From Eumeta japonica (Eukaryota > Arthropoda > Insecta > Lepidoptera > Psychidae), in contig BGZK01000073.1 in the NCBI GenBank assembly GCA_005406025.1, positions 682,001-746,000 of the forward strand: a stretch of DNA of 64,000 nucleotides, in the 5' to 3' direction. The notes beneath the pieces are model-generated. The model saw only the letters and a program-made list of their open reading frames with translations, made no database searches and was not told where the DNA came from. Positions within the stretch are counted from its first letter, which is position 1. Each line of letters starts with the position of its first letter. This document shows, piece by piece, positions 10,046 to 20,819 of the stretch. A program made the translations under genes and the position numbers.

Positions 10046-11135
10046 GCTGATTAAAAGTATGAAACGACACAATATGTTTTTTTTTTAAATTAATAGAAAA
10101 AAAGGACATCTTAATCATTGATTCGTAAATTTTCAAAAACATGAGTTAGCGTAGTATTCTCTCACGTATTTTTTTTATTCATAACATTCTATTTCATGTA
10201 ATGTATTTATAATTTTTAGCCAAATTCATAAACACTTGTCAGTTTGCGCTGAAACGAGATGCAAGAGACGCAAGGGATGCAACTTGCACCGTCCTGTTTT
10301 AGTCTATATGGGAAGAAAGTGCACCGAAAAGTATATAGAAACAAATGTTTATTATTAATATGCACTCTTCATACATATGTATATATATTTTGCTGGTAGA
10401 AAAAAATAATCCGTCATGGTATACTCGGTAGATGAGAAACACCTAAATTTATTATTTCCTTATTGACATATTTTTAAACGGAAATAAAAAAAAATTAAAT
10501 ATATAAGTTGCTCTGTATTTAGTTCTCAATCATTTATGTTTTCATATCACTCTTACTAACACTGTCACTCTTATTCAAAATTAATAAAACTTTTAATATT
10601 TTAAGAAAACTTCACTTAAAGAACCGATATTGAGGGGGTAGAATTGTAAGCATTTGCATAAGAAATCACGCCCCAATAGACATCTAAAATAATGAACGTG
10701 CAAATTTGCAAAGTGCTGAGTCAGAAAGAGCAGACGACACTCAAAGCTACCCACGTGGCACACGGTGGCACGTGGCGAGGTGGCATCAAAACGATTTATT
10801 CGTGTCCAAAATGCCATTAGATCTTTCGCGTCGAAATGTTCAAAATATATGTTCTTAAGTTTCTTGTTTAGTGGCAAACTTTCCATTAGGTTGAAATGCA
10901 TCGAATTTATTTTACTTTTAATAGAAACAATCTAAGATCTAATCAATAAACTATGGGTTTATGAGGAAAATCATTTTAAAGTGTTACAATATATTTTTTC
11001 ATAGTTGTAATGTTTATTTTATAGCGTTAACTGTCTATATATGTATCAAATGAAAATACGTACAAATGTCAAAATTATGTATTAAGAATTATATGACTCT
11101 CTGCATACCTATTTCTCTTTTATTGTATCTATTGT
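10046..11135. other. No gene recognised except paired E-boxes
   Basis: AT-rich. The minus-strand 102-residue ORF at 10593-10901 matches no family I know. See the E-box pair at 10752-10774. Confidence 0.4.
10752..10774. promoter_or_regulatory. Two CACGTG E-boxes 17 bp apart
   Basis: Perfect CACGTG palindromes sit at 10752-10757 and 10769-10774, each followed by GG. CACGTG is the core site of bHLH factors such as CLK/CYC and MYC/MAX. Function here is inferred from the pairing alone. Confidence 0.4.
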
Positions 11136-11139
11136 TTCA

Positions 11140-11212
11140 TAGGCCATGGTCATCTAATGGTCAAGTGTGCTATTTTCGAATTGAAAGGTTTGAATTCCGG
11201 CGAATTTCCCTA

Positions 11213-11255
<43 letters not shown>
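11140..11255 (+). repeat. Possible tRNA-derived SINE head followed by a TA microsatellite
   Basis: 'catggtcatctaatggtc' resembles a tRNA D-arm/A-box region and 'ggtttgaattcc' (11187-11198) a B-box with one mismatch. They are followed by a TA run (11219-11254). No acceptor stem forms, so it is not a functional tRNA. Confidence 0.35.
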
Positions 11256-11259
<4 letters not shown>

Positions 11260-11804
11260 TTTACATATGTAATCATTTCTTCCTTCAGCACTTAATGCTG
11301 TCGGTCTCGCCCTTTGCCATCCTCTAACTTGTGCTGAGCCAGCACGGACACCTTATTATTCGATCACCATAATCTGAAGTAAAATGATTGCTGGATGGTA
11401 TGCTTCAACAGGTGATAATAAACACAAAACTTACTGATTTTAGCTTCACGTTTGTTTCATTATGTATTTTTTTTCATTTGACTCTCGGCTAATCAACGTA
11501 CCTTAAGGCGCTTCCACATTTTGCTTTCCGGTTCCGTAACACCCGATTATGGAAGTAGTACTTCAAATTGAATTAAAATAAGTAATTTTTAATAGTCACT
11601 TGTAAAATTTAAAACAACACCAATTCTGTATACGAATTAGGTTTTGCGATTTTACGCTTTTTCGTGGGTAAAAAATCTAGATGTGGCTCCAGAATAAGAC
11701 TATAATCATAGCTAAGCCATTCCTGGGTGTCACATTTTGCTGTTAAGTATGTATCTCTAGGAATCGTTAAGCTAGAATCAGGAATAAAGAGAATTATAAT
11801 TTTA

Positions 11805-12000
11805 TTTAATTTTCTTATCCTACTTATATTATAAGTGTAAAAATAAGTGAGGATGAACGGATGTTTGTTAGTCTTTTTCGCAAAACCTATTGAACAGGTT
11901 TTGATGAGACTTTGCACTAGTATGGTTAGAACATAATAATAATATTTAGACTTAAAATTATAAGGGTACTAGCTTTTGGTAGCGGCTTTCTCTGCGTGAA
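11805..12000 (+). repeat. Dispersed lepidopteran repeat ('actattgaacaggttttgat' type)
   Basis: It begins near a 'tattataagtgtaaaaa' block and carries 'cctattgaacaggttttgat' and 'gagactttgcactagta'. I recognise this as a decayed form of a very common lepidopteran interspersed repeat ('..actgaacggattttgatgaaac..'). Related GATCGGG-type sequence continues to about 12190. Confidence 0.55.
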
Positions 12001-12190
12001 ATTATAACGAATTCTTGACTTATGTCGATGGGTAAAAACTATGTTCAAAGGAGGGTCAAGTTCGACATAAATTAGGGATCAGATTCGCAAGTAAGGCCGG
12101 GATCGGGTTTAAAAGTGTGGGCAACATTTTTTCATATAAAAAAATCTGAGTTCGAACTGAAGTGCGAGATCCAGGCGCATAGAGAGGGTT

Positions 12191-13491
12191 TCGTACGTGG
12201 AATATCTATTTTTTTTTAAATATGACTAAAATCTGTTTATGTTAACTAAAAAGGTATGTATGATACAGGATTGTAGAGGGAAATTACTGAATATAGGGTC
12301 CATTGTTCAATTTTGTCTTGTGGTACATCATTAAACATGTGGACCGAGTGATAGAAGTTATTCCGATATTTCATTTTTTGTATTGTCCCTAAAATTAACA
12401 TTGCATAGAAATGATACGAAATCGACTATATACTAAGTACATAATTTGTATTCACTAAGGGCCAGTAATATGCTGAGGCATCATAATTTGTGAATGACAG
12501 TTTACAGCGGACAATGAAACAAAGCAAAAGATGAAGTTGACTATAAAGTGATACGAAATTTTGCTGCGTTTGATTGAAATTTTAAATTGCTGTTGTGACT
12601 AAACTCGAAAGAATTGAATCTAGATATGAACACTCGTGAAAGTTTAAATCATGTTCTTGAGAGTCTATTGACAAAAAGTTTAATTTTAAATGCATCACAA
12701 ATGCAAAATTTTTATTTCCTGACACAGTTTTCTAGTAATCTCTGTATTCAATGATACATTTAGTTATGAAAACTTATTTAAATTGTTACTAAAAAATACT
12801 TACATGTTAAACTGATATTCATCTTTGATGTCTATTAACCAGGTTACATAGCATTCAAATAAAATCGTAATTAAAAAAAAAAATCGGAAAGAATTGTATA
12901 TTTGCGGAAATGGAAGCATTAAAATGTAATTTATTTCTATTGTTTTATAAGATTATTTATAAATGAAAATTATCAGTATTGGAGTGCAGTACTCGAAATA
13001 GTATTCATTTCATTATTTTCATTTAAATAGTTGAAATACTTTTTCAATTAAATAAAATAATAAAACTGAATATGATGTCTTTGACAGGTAGTCTGCACGC
13101 TCGCGGGGGCGAGAGGCTGTCTTTTAAATATGCAGCCACGTTCTTAGCGAGTGCTAATTTACGCTTGGCATTAAATCAGAACAAAGCAAACTTTAGATTT
13201 CGCATAGATTTTGTTCAATCAAAAGTAAATCACTGTTTTCTGTATTTTTTTTTTTTGAAAATTCTGTATCGAATAATTCTGGTGATGAGAAGGAATGTTC
13301 GGTTTTCATCTATTTTCTTAAATAACTTTTAAGAAAATAAATAAAAATTGACTGTACACACATTAAAGTTTAAAGTTATTTATTAGCTTCAAAATTATAA
13401 AAAAGAAGATGATCGATATTCTGATAGTAAATGCTTTTATTTGATATGTCATCTGACGCAGCATTCAAAACTTTTTTAATATTCTAATTTA
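12191..13491. other. No gene recognised
   Basis: Low-complexity AT-rich DNA. The ORF at 13072-13332 starts in a small GC-rich patch (13085-13140) and then runs into T-rich sequence. I see no domain in it. Confidence 0.4.
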
Positions 13492-13532
13492 CCCCAAAAG
13501 TGACCCTCATTACATGAGGGTCACTTTTGGGG
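13492..13532. repeat. Perfect 19-bp palindrome with 3-nt loop
   Basis: The arm 13492-13510 ('ccccaaaagtgaccctcat') is exactly complementary to 13514-13532, with loop 'tac'. The loop is too tight for a normal microRNA precursor. Confidence 0.9.
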
Positions 13533-13610
13533 GCAAATTGGAAAAACGATTCATTTGTTTACGTTACACGCCCGTGTTTAAGTCATATACATACATAAGT
13601 ATCCGAAAAG

Positions 13611-13820
13611 TTAACTTAATCGGTCTAGTAGATTCAGGCTGCGACAGATGAACGTCTTTCCATTTGGAAATACGGGACCCTGAACAATAGCGGCAATGCG
13701 TGTGTTTTCAGTGTAAAAATATGGGTTCCTCTGCAATATCACATCGGGTCCGAATTGAAGGCATATCCAGAGCAGCGCCCAGAACGGATTCATAGTTGAC
13801 GGTGTATTAGATCGACGCAA
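13611..13820 (-). CDS. Unrecognised short ORF with signal-peptide-like start (candidate exon)
   Basis: The frame gives 69 residues. An internal Met at residue 10 starts MNPFWALLWICLQFGPDVIL, a hydrophobic stretch that could be a signal peptide, followed by a polar part with RNPYFYTENTR. The base composition is more coding-like than the neighbourhood. It faces away from a candidate plus-strand exon at 14021 across a CpG-rich gap. I see no clear splice donor and no family match. It could be a chance ORF in conserved non-coding DNA. Confidence 0.2.
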   Translation of the reverse strand: MRRSNTPSTMNPFWALLWICLQFGPDVILQRNPYFYTENTRIAAIVQGPVFPNGKTFICRSLNLLDRLS

Positions 13821-13829
13821 AACATGAAA

Positions 13830-14020
13830 AAGTTCGTTCTTTGTCCACGCGGACGGAGCTGCGCGTGAGTTAGTAGTTACGCGATATTCTTAACTTGTTA
13901 TGATTAATTGCCCTATCAAAAAACACGGTGCCGTCTAAGGCTCGCGGTATGCATCTTATTTTTGTTTCGCGCGTCCACAGCCCGAGCGCATAACCCGTCT
14001 GCCACACCAGGAATTTCAAT
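13830..14020. promoter_or_regulatory. CpG-rich segment between two divergent candidate exon starts
   Basis: It holds many CpGs ('ccacgcggacggagctgcgc', 'gtttcgcgcgtccacagc') within AT-rich surroundings. It lies directly upstream of a well-placed ATG (14021). A promoter role is inferred. Confidence 0.3.
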
Positions 14021-14084
14021 ATGGACACGGCGTGGAAAAAAATCGACAGGCTAGCTTTGATCCTGCAATTTATAGGGTTCCTCA
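14021..14084 (+). CDS. Candidate first coding exon with a signal peptide
   Basis: The ATG at 14021 has a good insect start context ('caatATGG'). It opens MDTAWKKIDRLALILQFIGF: a positive n-region (KK, R) then a hydrophobic core. The exon would end at 14084, where 'gtaagc' gives a good splice donor in phase 1. A phase-1 intron just after a signal peptide is common in secreted and membrane proteins. No second exon is recognised downstream, so the gene is unknown and the call rests on these signals only. Confidence 0.25.
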
Positions 14085-14539
14085 GTAAGCGTACGGGTAC
14101 GAATGTGGTATATCAAAAAAGAATTGAGTGACGCTTTTAATGTATCGAATAAGGCTTTTTAATAGCATCTTTTTGATTTTTTGGGCTTAAGATTTTTCAG
14201 ACAGAGAATTCAAAAAAGATTGTAAATAATAATAATATTCAAAACTTTCTTTTTATATAGAGAAGCATATTATTATCAGTATTTTTGACTATTCGACATA
14301 CACGTCTATTTGTTACGGTTCGTCCGTCAACTTGATGCGGCTATCATCAGAACATCGACTCGGGAACACAATCATCGCCCATCTTTATCATTAGGTGATA
14401 TCAATACCGTCGAGTGTGTGATTTCTACTTTTACGTTTCATACAAATCGAACAAAGCGACACCTCCCGATCGGTTCCGGCGTTTTTCAATTTTCCGTACG
14501 TGAAACCAACGATTCGTACAAGGGATATTATTAAAATAG

Positions 14540-14775
14540 TTATTTAAATAATGTGCACGTTGCAGAACGAAAAATGCAAATCGCCCCGGGCGCACGACAG
14601 CGCCTGCGCAATCGCGTCATTGTTTTATGCATAATACCGCGTCGCGGTCACGTCGCTATTAAAACAGTATCGACCACCGTCGCCACGGACAGATGCATAT
14701 GCCGATACGCGCACCCTACACGGAAATATTAATGAAGTCGTGACGTGTTTATTTTTTGAGGCCTTAGAACGTGAA
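14540..14775. promoter_or_regulatory. CpG-rich candidate enhancer with octamer and Sox-like sites
   Basis: The block contains ATGCAAAT (Pou octamer), CATTGTTTTATGCATAAT (a Sox-type ATTGTT beside a Hox/Pou-type site) and CpG-rich words such as 'gcgtcgcggtcacgtcgc'. No reading frame is convincing. Developmental enhancers often have this make-up. No direct proof is available from sequence alone. Confidence 0.3.
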
Positions 14776-14802
14776 TTGCGGTGTGGCGTTAAAGGAAAGG
14801 AA

Positions 14803-15260
14803 ACCCGGCGAAGTGCTAGTCGGACTCGACCACCCAGGGTTCCGTGCCGCCACGGTTGTGTTGTGTTGTCTGTATAGGAAAAAAAATTTTCAGGTTTAGC
14901 GGGTTTTTATTATTTGCCATTTTATTTTAGACTTCGCACTGTAATCGCGTCGAGTGTGACGTGTGTATTACTATTTTTGCGAAATGTTAATAACAAAAAG
15001 AATGGTTACAATAAAACATGTTTTCTGTATGGAGACACGGACTTAAATCATAAACTTTTAATATTTTTTTTATTTGTAAAGATATCTGCACATAATAATA
15101 CATATTCTATTAATATTTCAAGCAGCTATAAATTAGTGTTCAATAGCTACCTATTTTTTAAGGGAGAATAACAGACAGACCGAAAAGAGTTGACAGACAG
15201 ACATACAAACCGAAAAAAGCTTATATTTAGTGACAGTCGGCTTTCCTATGGAACCCTAAT
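14803..15260 (+). repeat. Dispersed arthropod repeat starting 'aagtgctagtcggactcg'
   Basis: It begins 'aagtgctagtcggactcgac' and 'cagggttccg', has 'cagacagac' words near its end (15170-15210) and closes with 'cctatggaaccctaat'. I know this as a widespread insect repeat ('ggccaagtgcgagtcggact ... acggaaccct'). Another copy lies at 44740-45175. Confidence 0.55.
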
Positions 15261-15353
15261 ATACAATGCGACCCGTTGGTTTTGCGAAGAGATATTTTTT
15301 TACGTGTGTTCTGAAGTGCTCTGAAGAACTGTTAAAATTTATTTAATTCCATC

Positions 15354-15615
15354 ATGGTTCAGCTCACTGGAAATACCATCACCACCATCTCTACAGCTGC
15401 CGTTCTACCACTGTACGCATGTAATTTTCTGCCACCTATGGTGAAGCTTTGGAACGATTCACCATCAATGGTGTTCATAGTCAACCACGACAAGAAGGTC
15501 TTCTTGAACACAGCGTATTCCTTTTTAAAAGGCCGGCAAAGTACTAATGACTCGGTGATCACCCACCTTCGGTTATCGCGCATGCTCGTTTGCCCTTTGA
15601 AAATCCTGTAAATAA
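15354..15615 (+). pseudogene. Jockey/CR1-group RT C-terminal end with 3' tail
   Basis: The 85-codon frame reads LPPMVKLWNDSPS, then VFLNTAYSFLKGRQ. This matches the usual (F/L)PR..RLWN.LPS and (F)K...FLKGRQ blocks just before the stop in a large lepidopteran retrotransposon family. The tail 'gtgatcacccaccttcggtt' and 'atgctcgtttgccc' follows. It is 5'-truncated. The antisense ORF is a shadow. Confidence 0.65.
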
Positions 15616-16439
15616 ATTGATATCGTTATGATCAGGCATAGATGTAATGTGTATTGTACACCGGCGTGGTATTAAGGCGATACCTCGAAATTTTGTAACC
15701 GATTAAAGTGCGTCGCTTACCCACAAATGCGGCATAAGAAAAGGAGCTATCCCATCACGTATGATTGATAACTGATCGATAATTCAACGAGTAAGATTAT
15801 TAATATTTGTGCATATAAAAAATTAAATAGCAAAGTGTGCTTCAACTCAAAATAAAATATTTAACCGCCAAATCGGAGGAGATTTATATAAAATAAAACG
15901 ACACTAATAATAAATAAATAAAACAAAACACAGATTTATACATATATTATAATAATAAATAAGAAACATAGACATTTTTATACATTTCAAGTTATAAAAT
16001 CATATTGCATGTTAAAAAGAAAGCTGTGTATATATTCAAGTCAATAGATCGTTGTTTTCCAGTATTTGTAAACATGACTGATTATTTTTAATGTAAATGC
16101 CATGTATTACTTTCTTTGACTCGTTGTATAAATTTACCCAATAGCGATTTCTCGCCGGCATTGCTGTGCGTAAATTGAGATTTAGCAGAGACCGTTTTTG
16201 ATCTTTATGTCTTCGGTTGCATTTCCACACCTGGTGTCCATTCCGATTACAATCCTTTGTATTTGTGTCGATCTTGGTCCTTCCTCGGACATTGCTTTTA
16301 TTTTCTGGTGTCCATGCGTTTGTCTTTGTATAAAAACATCCCATTTTGTATTCAATTAAATAATCCATCTTTTTTACAAAACTCCATTACAATCCCTTCA
16401 GCCGTGTCGGATATTTTTTCGGCCAAACGAACATTCCTA
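15616..16439. other. No gene recognised
   Basis: AT-rich. Overlapping ORFs on both strands at 16036-16368 and 16257-16508 show no domain. Confidence 0.4.
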
Positions 16440-16762
16440 TCGATCGATGTGATATGTCTTTATATATATAATTCTTCTGTACGTGTGTTGACAGTGAACT
16501 CCTCTTAAACGGCTGAACCGATTTGAATGAATTGTTTTGTGTGTGTTCAAGTGGATTTGAGGATGGTTTAGATTCACAAATGGACCTGATAGATGGCACC
16601 GTTGTCGGTATGTCAAACGGCTGGACCGATTGGGATGAAATTTTCTATGTATATTCCAATGGGTCCCTGGATGATTTCAGAACATAATTGGACCCGGTAG
16701 GTGGCGCTGCTGTCGGCATATCGCTTAAAGCTTTTTCGGGCAGGACGACGTCTGCCGGGAAG

Positions 16763-16793
<31 letters not shown>
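16440..16793 (+). mobile_element. Helitron-like repeat end with a two-copy tandem unit and AT microsatellite
   Basis: Two ~110-bp units, each opening with 'aacggctg(a/g)accgatt' (about 16508 and 16618), lie in tandem. They share 'gg(a/t)ggcgctg/gatggcacc' and 'tgtcgg(t/c)at' near their ends. The segment ends with a short GC hairpin (16737-16759) and CTAA (16763-16766) before an AT run. A hairpin followed closely by CTRR is a Helitron 3'-end trait. The same repeat with 'gtctgccggg...agctagt' is common in Lepidoptera. Confidence 0.45.
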
Positions 16794-17089
16794 CTTATCA
16801 TTTGATTCGATATCAACACTGCATGATTTTATAATATTCGTATTTCATTCGTACCAGTTAAACTGTTATTTTAAAGACGTACATACAGGTAGTTAGATAA
16901 ATGGACAAGTAGGAAAAAAAATAAAAAAAAAGGTTGAATACAAATTAATCACAAAACGAGTATTAATCGTAAAAAATTCAACAAAAACGTTCTATGCACC
17001 GATAGAGCCTAGACATTTATATGGATTTTCGGCACAAGGAACTGTTTTATTTTTCAATTACACCATAGAGATCATAACTTTTTTTAATT

Positions 17090-17345
17090 TCGCAATCGAG
17101 CGTCCATTTAAGGGCACATCGAGAGGTCTGAGCGAAAGCGAAACGCGAATAAAACCGGGCATAAAAATACCGGGCGGTGTCGCTGCAGTTGTAAAACGAC
17201 AGATTATACGAGTCGGCCGACGAGTGCGCAGGCGTCTATAAAAAAAACTGAATTTATGTGCCAATAAAAAAATTATATTTTCGCACTTCGCGATAATGAG
17301 CTTTAAAGCGTGCAACAATGCGGCGGACGCGATTAGCGTGCAATT
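17090..17345. promoter_or_regulatory. CpG-richer conserved-looking block
   Basis: Contains 'gagcgaaagcgaaacgcgaa', 'accgggcataaaaatacc', 'gccaataaaaaaatta' and 'gcggcggacgcgattagcgt'. The TTTATG- and TAAT-type words are homeodomain-like. The antisense 86-residue ORF has no domain. Candidate enhancer only. Confidence 0.25.
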
Positions 17346-17859
17346 TTTTTATTTTCTGTTCAGCGAAAGCGGTAATTATGTAAACCGTTTTACGTCAAGG
17401 TGATATAATAATTTATAGTAAGCGATTAACTGTTTGAAATGATTGGAAATTAATTTTTACAAATCTAGCTTCAATTAGGAAAAATATTCAATGCGCTATA
17501 TCAATCGAGAATTAAAGCATCTTTGTATTCAAATAAATTAGCATTCTTTCTTTTCGCTAGTCATAATAAAATTTCCCTAAACGTTTCAGTGGGTTTTTCC
17601 TTTTTACAATTCCAATGGCATGGGTTTGTTTTTATTAATAAAAACCCACAAAAGGCTCTGAGTAGGATGTACTTATTACTTTTTCCAAATCATATTTCCT
17701 ACAATAACATAAATTTTGTAAAATTACCTTTTTCGCTACATCGTAGTTTGGGAATGCGAATCTTATTGTTAACTAGTTAAGTGCATATATCAGTAATATT
17801 CAAGTGCTCGATATCAACCGTGGAAAAAAAGTTAATTTCGTGAATCGGCGATTTCAGCT

Positions 17860-18245
17860 ACCGCCGCGTAAGTCCGTATCTCGGATTTCCTTCACAGTCG
17901 CCTCAGAGAACGAATTTCTTGCGGTGTGTGGGCAAAATAATGGACAAGATTTTCCGATGATCAGACTGCTTTATTATCGCACGAGCTTCATGTGTGGTAG
18001 CCGGAGTACAACCGCGACGGATGCACCAATTCCGCTGCAATTTATAGATGGCACATCCGCCTGCGCATATGAGTTGCATATATTTTATTTGAGGGGGCGT
18101 GGCCATGCGCTTTGCATTTTTCACGCATGAGCGCCATATGCGCTTGATACACCGATTTACGATCGTACCGTAATGACCACCGCGGGCTTTAATTGCTCCC
18201 CCCCCGCCAAGGCACAATGCAACTCATATGCACATCACAAAGATT
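17860..18245. promoter_or_regulatory. GC-rich block with a 15-bp inverted repeat
   Basis: A high-complexity block. 'gcatatgagttgcat' (about 18065-18079) recurs inverted as 'atgcaactcatatgc' (about 18218-18232). Between them lie 'gagggggcgtggcc' and the C-run 'gctccccccccgcc'. ORFs occur on both strands (108 and 104 residues) without any domain. It may be a non-autonomous transposon body or regulatory DNA. Confidence 0.3.
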
Positions 18246-18589
18246 TCGTATTTATAATTAAAATACTACAAAACACAATCAAAACAAGAAATATTTTAAA
18301 AAACACGATAAATATACAAAAATAGACAAAGCATATAATTCCCAACTAATCCTTACCCGGGTAATAACAACACAACTATTCGGATTATTTAATTAACACA
18401 CACAATACAATAAAAACAAAAAAAAAATCTTAACCTAGTCCGTTCACAAGGCAAAATAATAAATGGAATGGGAGCACGAGGTATTTAATTTTAAGAACTA
18501 TTTTATTAAAATGTCTTTATTTATTTTAATACATTGTAATACGTTGCATAAAACAGTTTCCATGGTTTTAATTTTACATAAACTCACGC

Positions 18590-18920
18590 CTCTTTCCCCG
18601 AAGGGTAGCCAGAGTCACAGATATCCTCATGGTTATGATCTTCGCGTATCTCTCGTGCTTCGCTGGCATCCATCAATCGTTTAGTGGAATATCTCTTCGG
18701 TTACGGGTGTTTATAAAATACGGCCTTAATGGAACGCATCACCGATTCGGTCTACATTACATTCTAGGGATCTTCATATGTTTATCCGCTGTATGGATTT
18801 CACTCGTCTCTCTATTTTCAATCACCCTTATCTGGTGGTCAAAACGCCTCAACTCGCATCCAGTCACCACATCATCTTTCAAACCAGACCGTTCTTCTTA
18901 TACCTACATTTCGAAGACAC
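18590..18920 (-). repeat. Dispersed repeat carrying a retroelement C-terminus, copy 1
   Basis: Minus-strand translation reads LMDASEAREI and a terminal YPSGK, matching LMDASKAEEICKD...AHPSEK in the copy at 33375-33690. Both therefore descend from the same mobile element, read on the minus strand. The parent family is not certain. Confidence 0.5.
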
Positions 18921-19640
18921 TATTTTCTTGATTCTGATGGGATGAGGAATTTTGGTGATATAAAACTTCGTGTATTTTATTCGGCCGTCTACTTTATTCT
19001 ATGAATCAAGTGCAATATTTACATTAAAAAAAATTGTTAACCGTTTAATATTAAAGTTATTTTAAATGAGATAAAACATTTCGAAAAGGAGATATGAATA
19101 AAATAAAAATAATAATAATTAATAAATTCTCACAATTCTTGATTTCTTTCATTTATAAATTTTAACAATAATATTATAAAAAATCCTAATATTTTTTTTT
19201 AATAAATTGTTCAAATCCATTTAGCTCATGTATCACTTACACACCTATTACGGAGTTCAACGTGAGAATATGATAAAAAAAATAGGGTTAAATAAATTCA
19301 AGCAGATAACACCGAAAAGCATGACTTCACCTAGGAAATGGTCTTTTTTGTACAAACAAGAACATAAAAGTCTCACCGCGACCCATTTAAATTAGTAGAC
19401 CACAACGACTGCCCGTAAACTTGTGCCATAGACCTTAAATGGCGTATAGACATGGCAAATAACTGATTTTATGAATTATAACGGGTGTATAATGATTTAT
19501 TATTTATAATGATTACAACCGTGATAAGATTTAAAGTATTCGCTCTGTGCCTCATAAGGCTTGCCTTGTCACTGAATTGGTGATAGTTGTTAGCAGTCTT
19601 CAATCCGTAATCGGCTAGCGTGGAGACCTAAGGTCAATTC
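18921..19640. other. No gene recognised
   Basis: AT-rich sequence with a small GC-richer piece at 19370-19420. I see no ORF or repeat end. Confidence 0.4.
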
Positions 19641-19644
19641 AATC

Positions 19645-19905
19645 TGATTGGCGCAGTGGTAGTAACCCTGCTCTCTGTGCTGGGGGCGTGGGTTTGATAC
19701 CCGCAATACAAACATATATTTATTTGATTAAAATTAATGTTTGTCTTGATTCTGGATGTTTCTATGTACTATATGTATATATTTATATATTTACAAAAAA
19801 GTATATATGTATTATATCAATTATCTGGTACCCACAGTACAAGCCTCGTTGCTTAATTTAAGATGGTGGTGATGTATTTATGACCCAAGATATAATTATT
19901 ACATT
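19645..19905 (+). mobile_element. tRNA-derived SINE
   Basis: The Pol III A-box 'ttggcgcagtgg' (19648-19659) and B-box 'ggtttgatacc' (19691-19701) are 31 bp apart. The body runs through 'ctggtacccacagtacaagc' and 'agatggtggtgatgtattta'. Order and wording match a SINE that is very common in Lepidoptera ('gattggcgcagtgggtagcgaccctg...gtgggttcgattcccac'). No acceptor stem forms, so it is not a tRNA gene. Confidence 0.8.
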
Positions 19906-20329
19906 AATTTGAAACAATAATATTGTGAAACACTTTGTCTTGGCAGAGTTTCAAAAAAAAGGTGTTACAACAATTCTTCGACTTTATCTCAATGATATCA
20001 CTGAGCAGATAAGTAGCAGATTGCCTATTGAACTTTTCGTACAATCTATTGTTACTGTACATGTATTATCGTTTCTTTATTATTATATTTATTTATGTTT
20101 GTTTATTATTATTGTCTGCGGAGTCTGAACATATGATAGCATTTTATTTTTGACCAGTAAATAAAGAACCTGCTGATTTGATTGATCGCCTTCGACGGTT
20201 CTTATTAAATAACAAATGTCTTGTTTTTAATCCGGGAATTACGCGAAAGGTGATTTTTCCTCACCTAACAATTATCCGATAATGACAATAAATAAACTCC
20301 ATTTAAAAATGTCATCTCTATACGCTCCG
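19906..20329. other. No gene recognised
   Basis: AT-rich. The ORF at 19925-20128 ends in low-complexity Leu/Ile/Tyr codons and is not credible. Confidence 0.4.
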
Positions 20330-20560
20330 TAATTCTATACGAGCCGGCGAGTAAAGACAAGCCAAAAATTCTCCTCTAGATAAGTTAAGTGCGTTTTCGC
20401 CGGTCGGACATAATAAAGAGGTCGTTCACGACCCGATTGAGATGTGAGATACTTATCTTGGGCGTGTGACGTCACTTTGCCCGCTTAGGGATCCGCGGGC
20501 ACCTAATTAGACACATATCTTCAAGGCGTTAATCGCTTTTGACATGGACAGAACACATCA
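20330..20560. promoter_or_regulatory. Candidate enhancer with GATA, CRE and homeodomain sites
   Basis: Within about 230 bp: AGATAAG (in 'ctagataagttaag'), AGATACTTATCT (paired GATA-type sites), the perfect CRE palindrome TGACGTCA, and CCTAATTAG. GC-richer words separate the sites. The clustering in otherwise AT-rich DNA suggests a cis-regulatory element. This is inference. Confidence 0.35.
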
Positions 20561-20744
20561 GAATCTCTTTTTAAAACAATAAAATGTATTTCAGGCCTCG
20601 TTAGTTATCTATCGTAAAGTAAGTGTGTGATCGTGGTCGGGGAGCGCTAAGTAAATACAAGTTGTTTAATACAACTTCTAGAAGTATAATTTTTACGTTA
20701 TATGAGGCTTAATTGGTCGAGTACTGAGGCATAACCTTAATCTT

Positions 20745-20810
20745 TTTAACCGACTTCAAATAAAAAGAGGAGGTTCTAGGTTCGTCTGTATGTATTTTTT
20801 TTAAATTTAC
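20745..20810 (+). repeat. Fragment of the 'accgacttcaaa..ggaggttc' lepidopteran repeat
   Basis: It reads 'ttaaccgacttcaaataaaa' and 'gaggaggttctaggttcgtc'. I recognise these as the conserved start of a very abundant lepidopteran repeat. Only this end is clear. Confidence 0.6.
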
Positions 20811-20819
20811 ATTGAGGTC

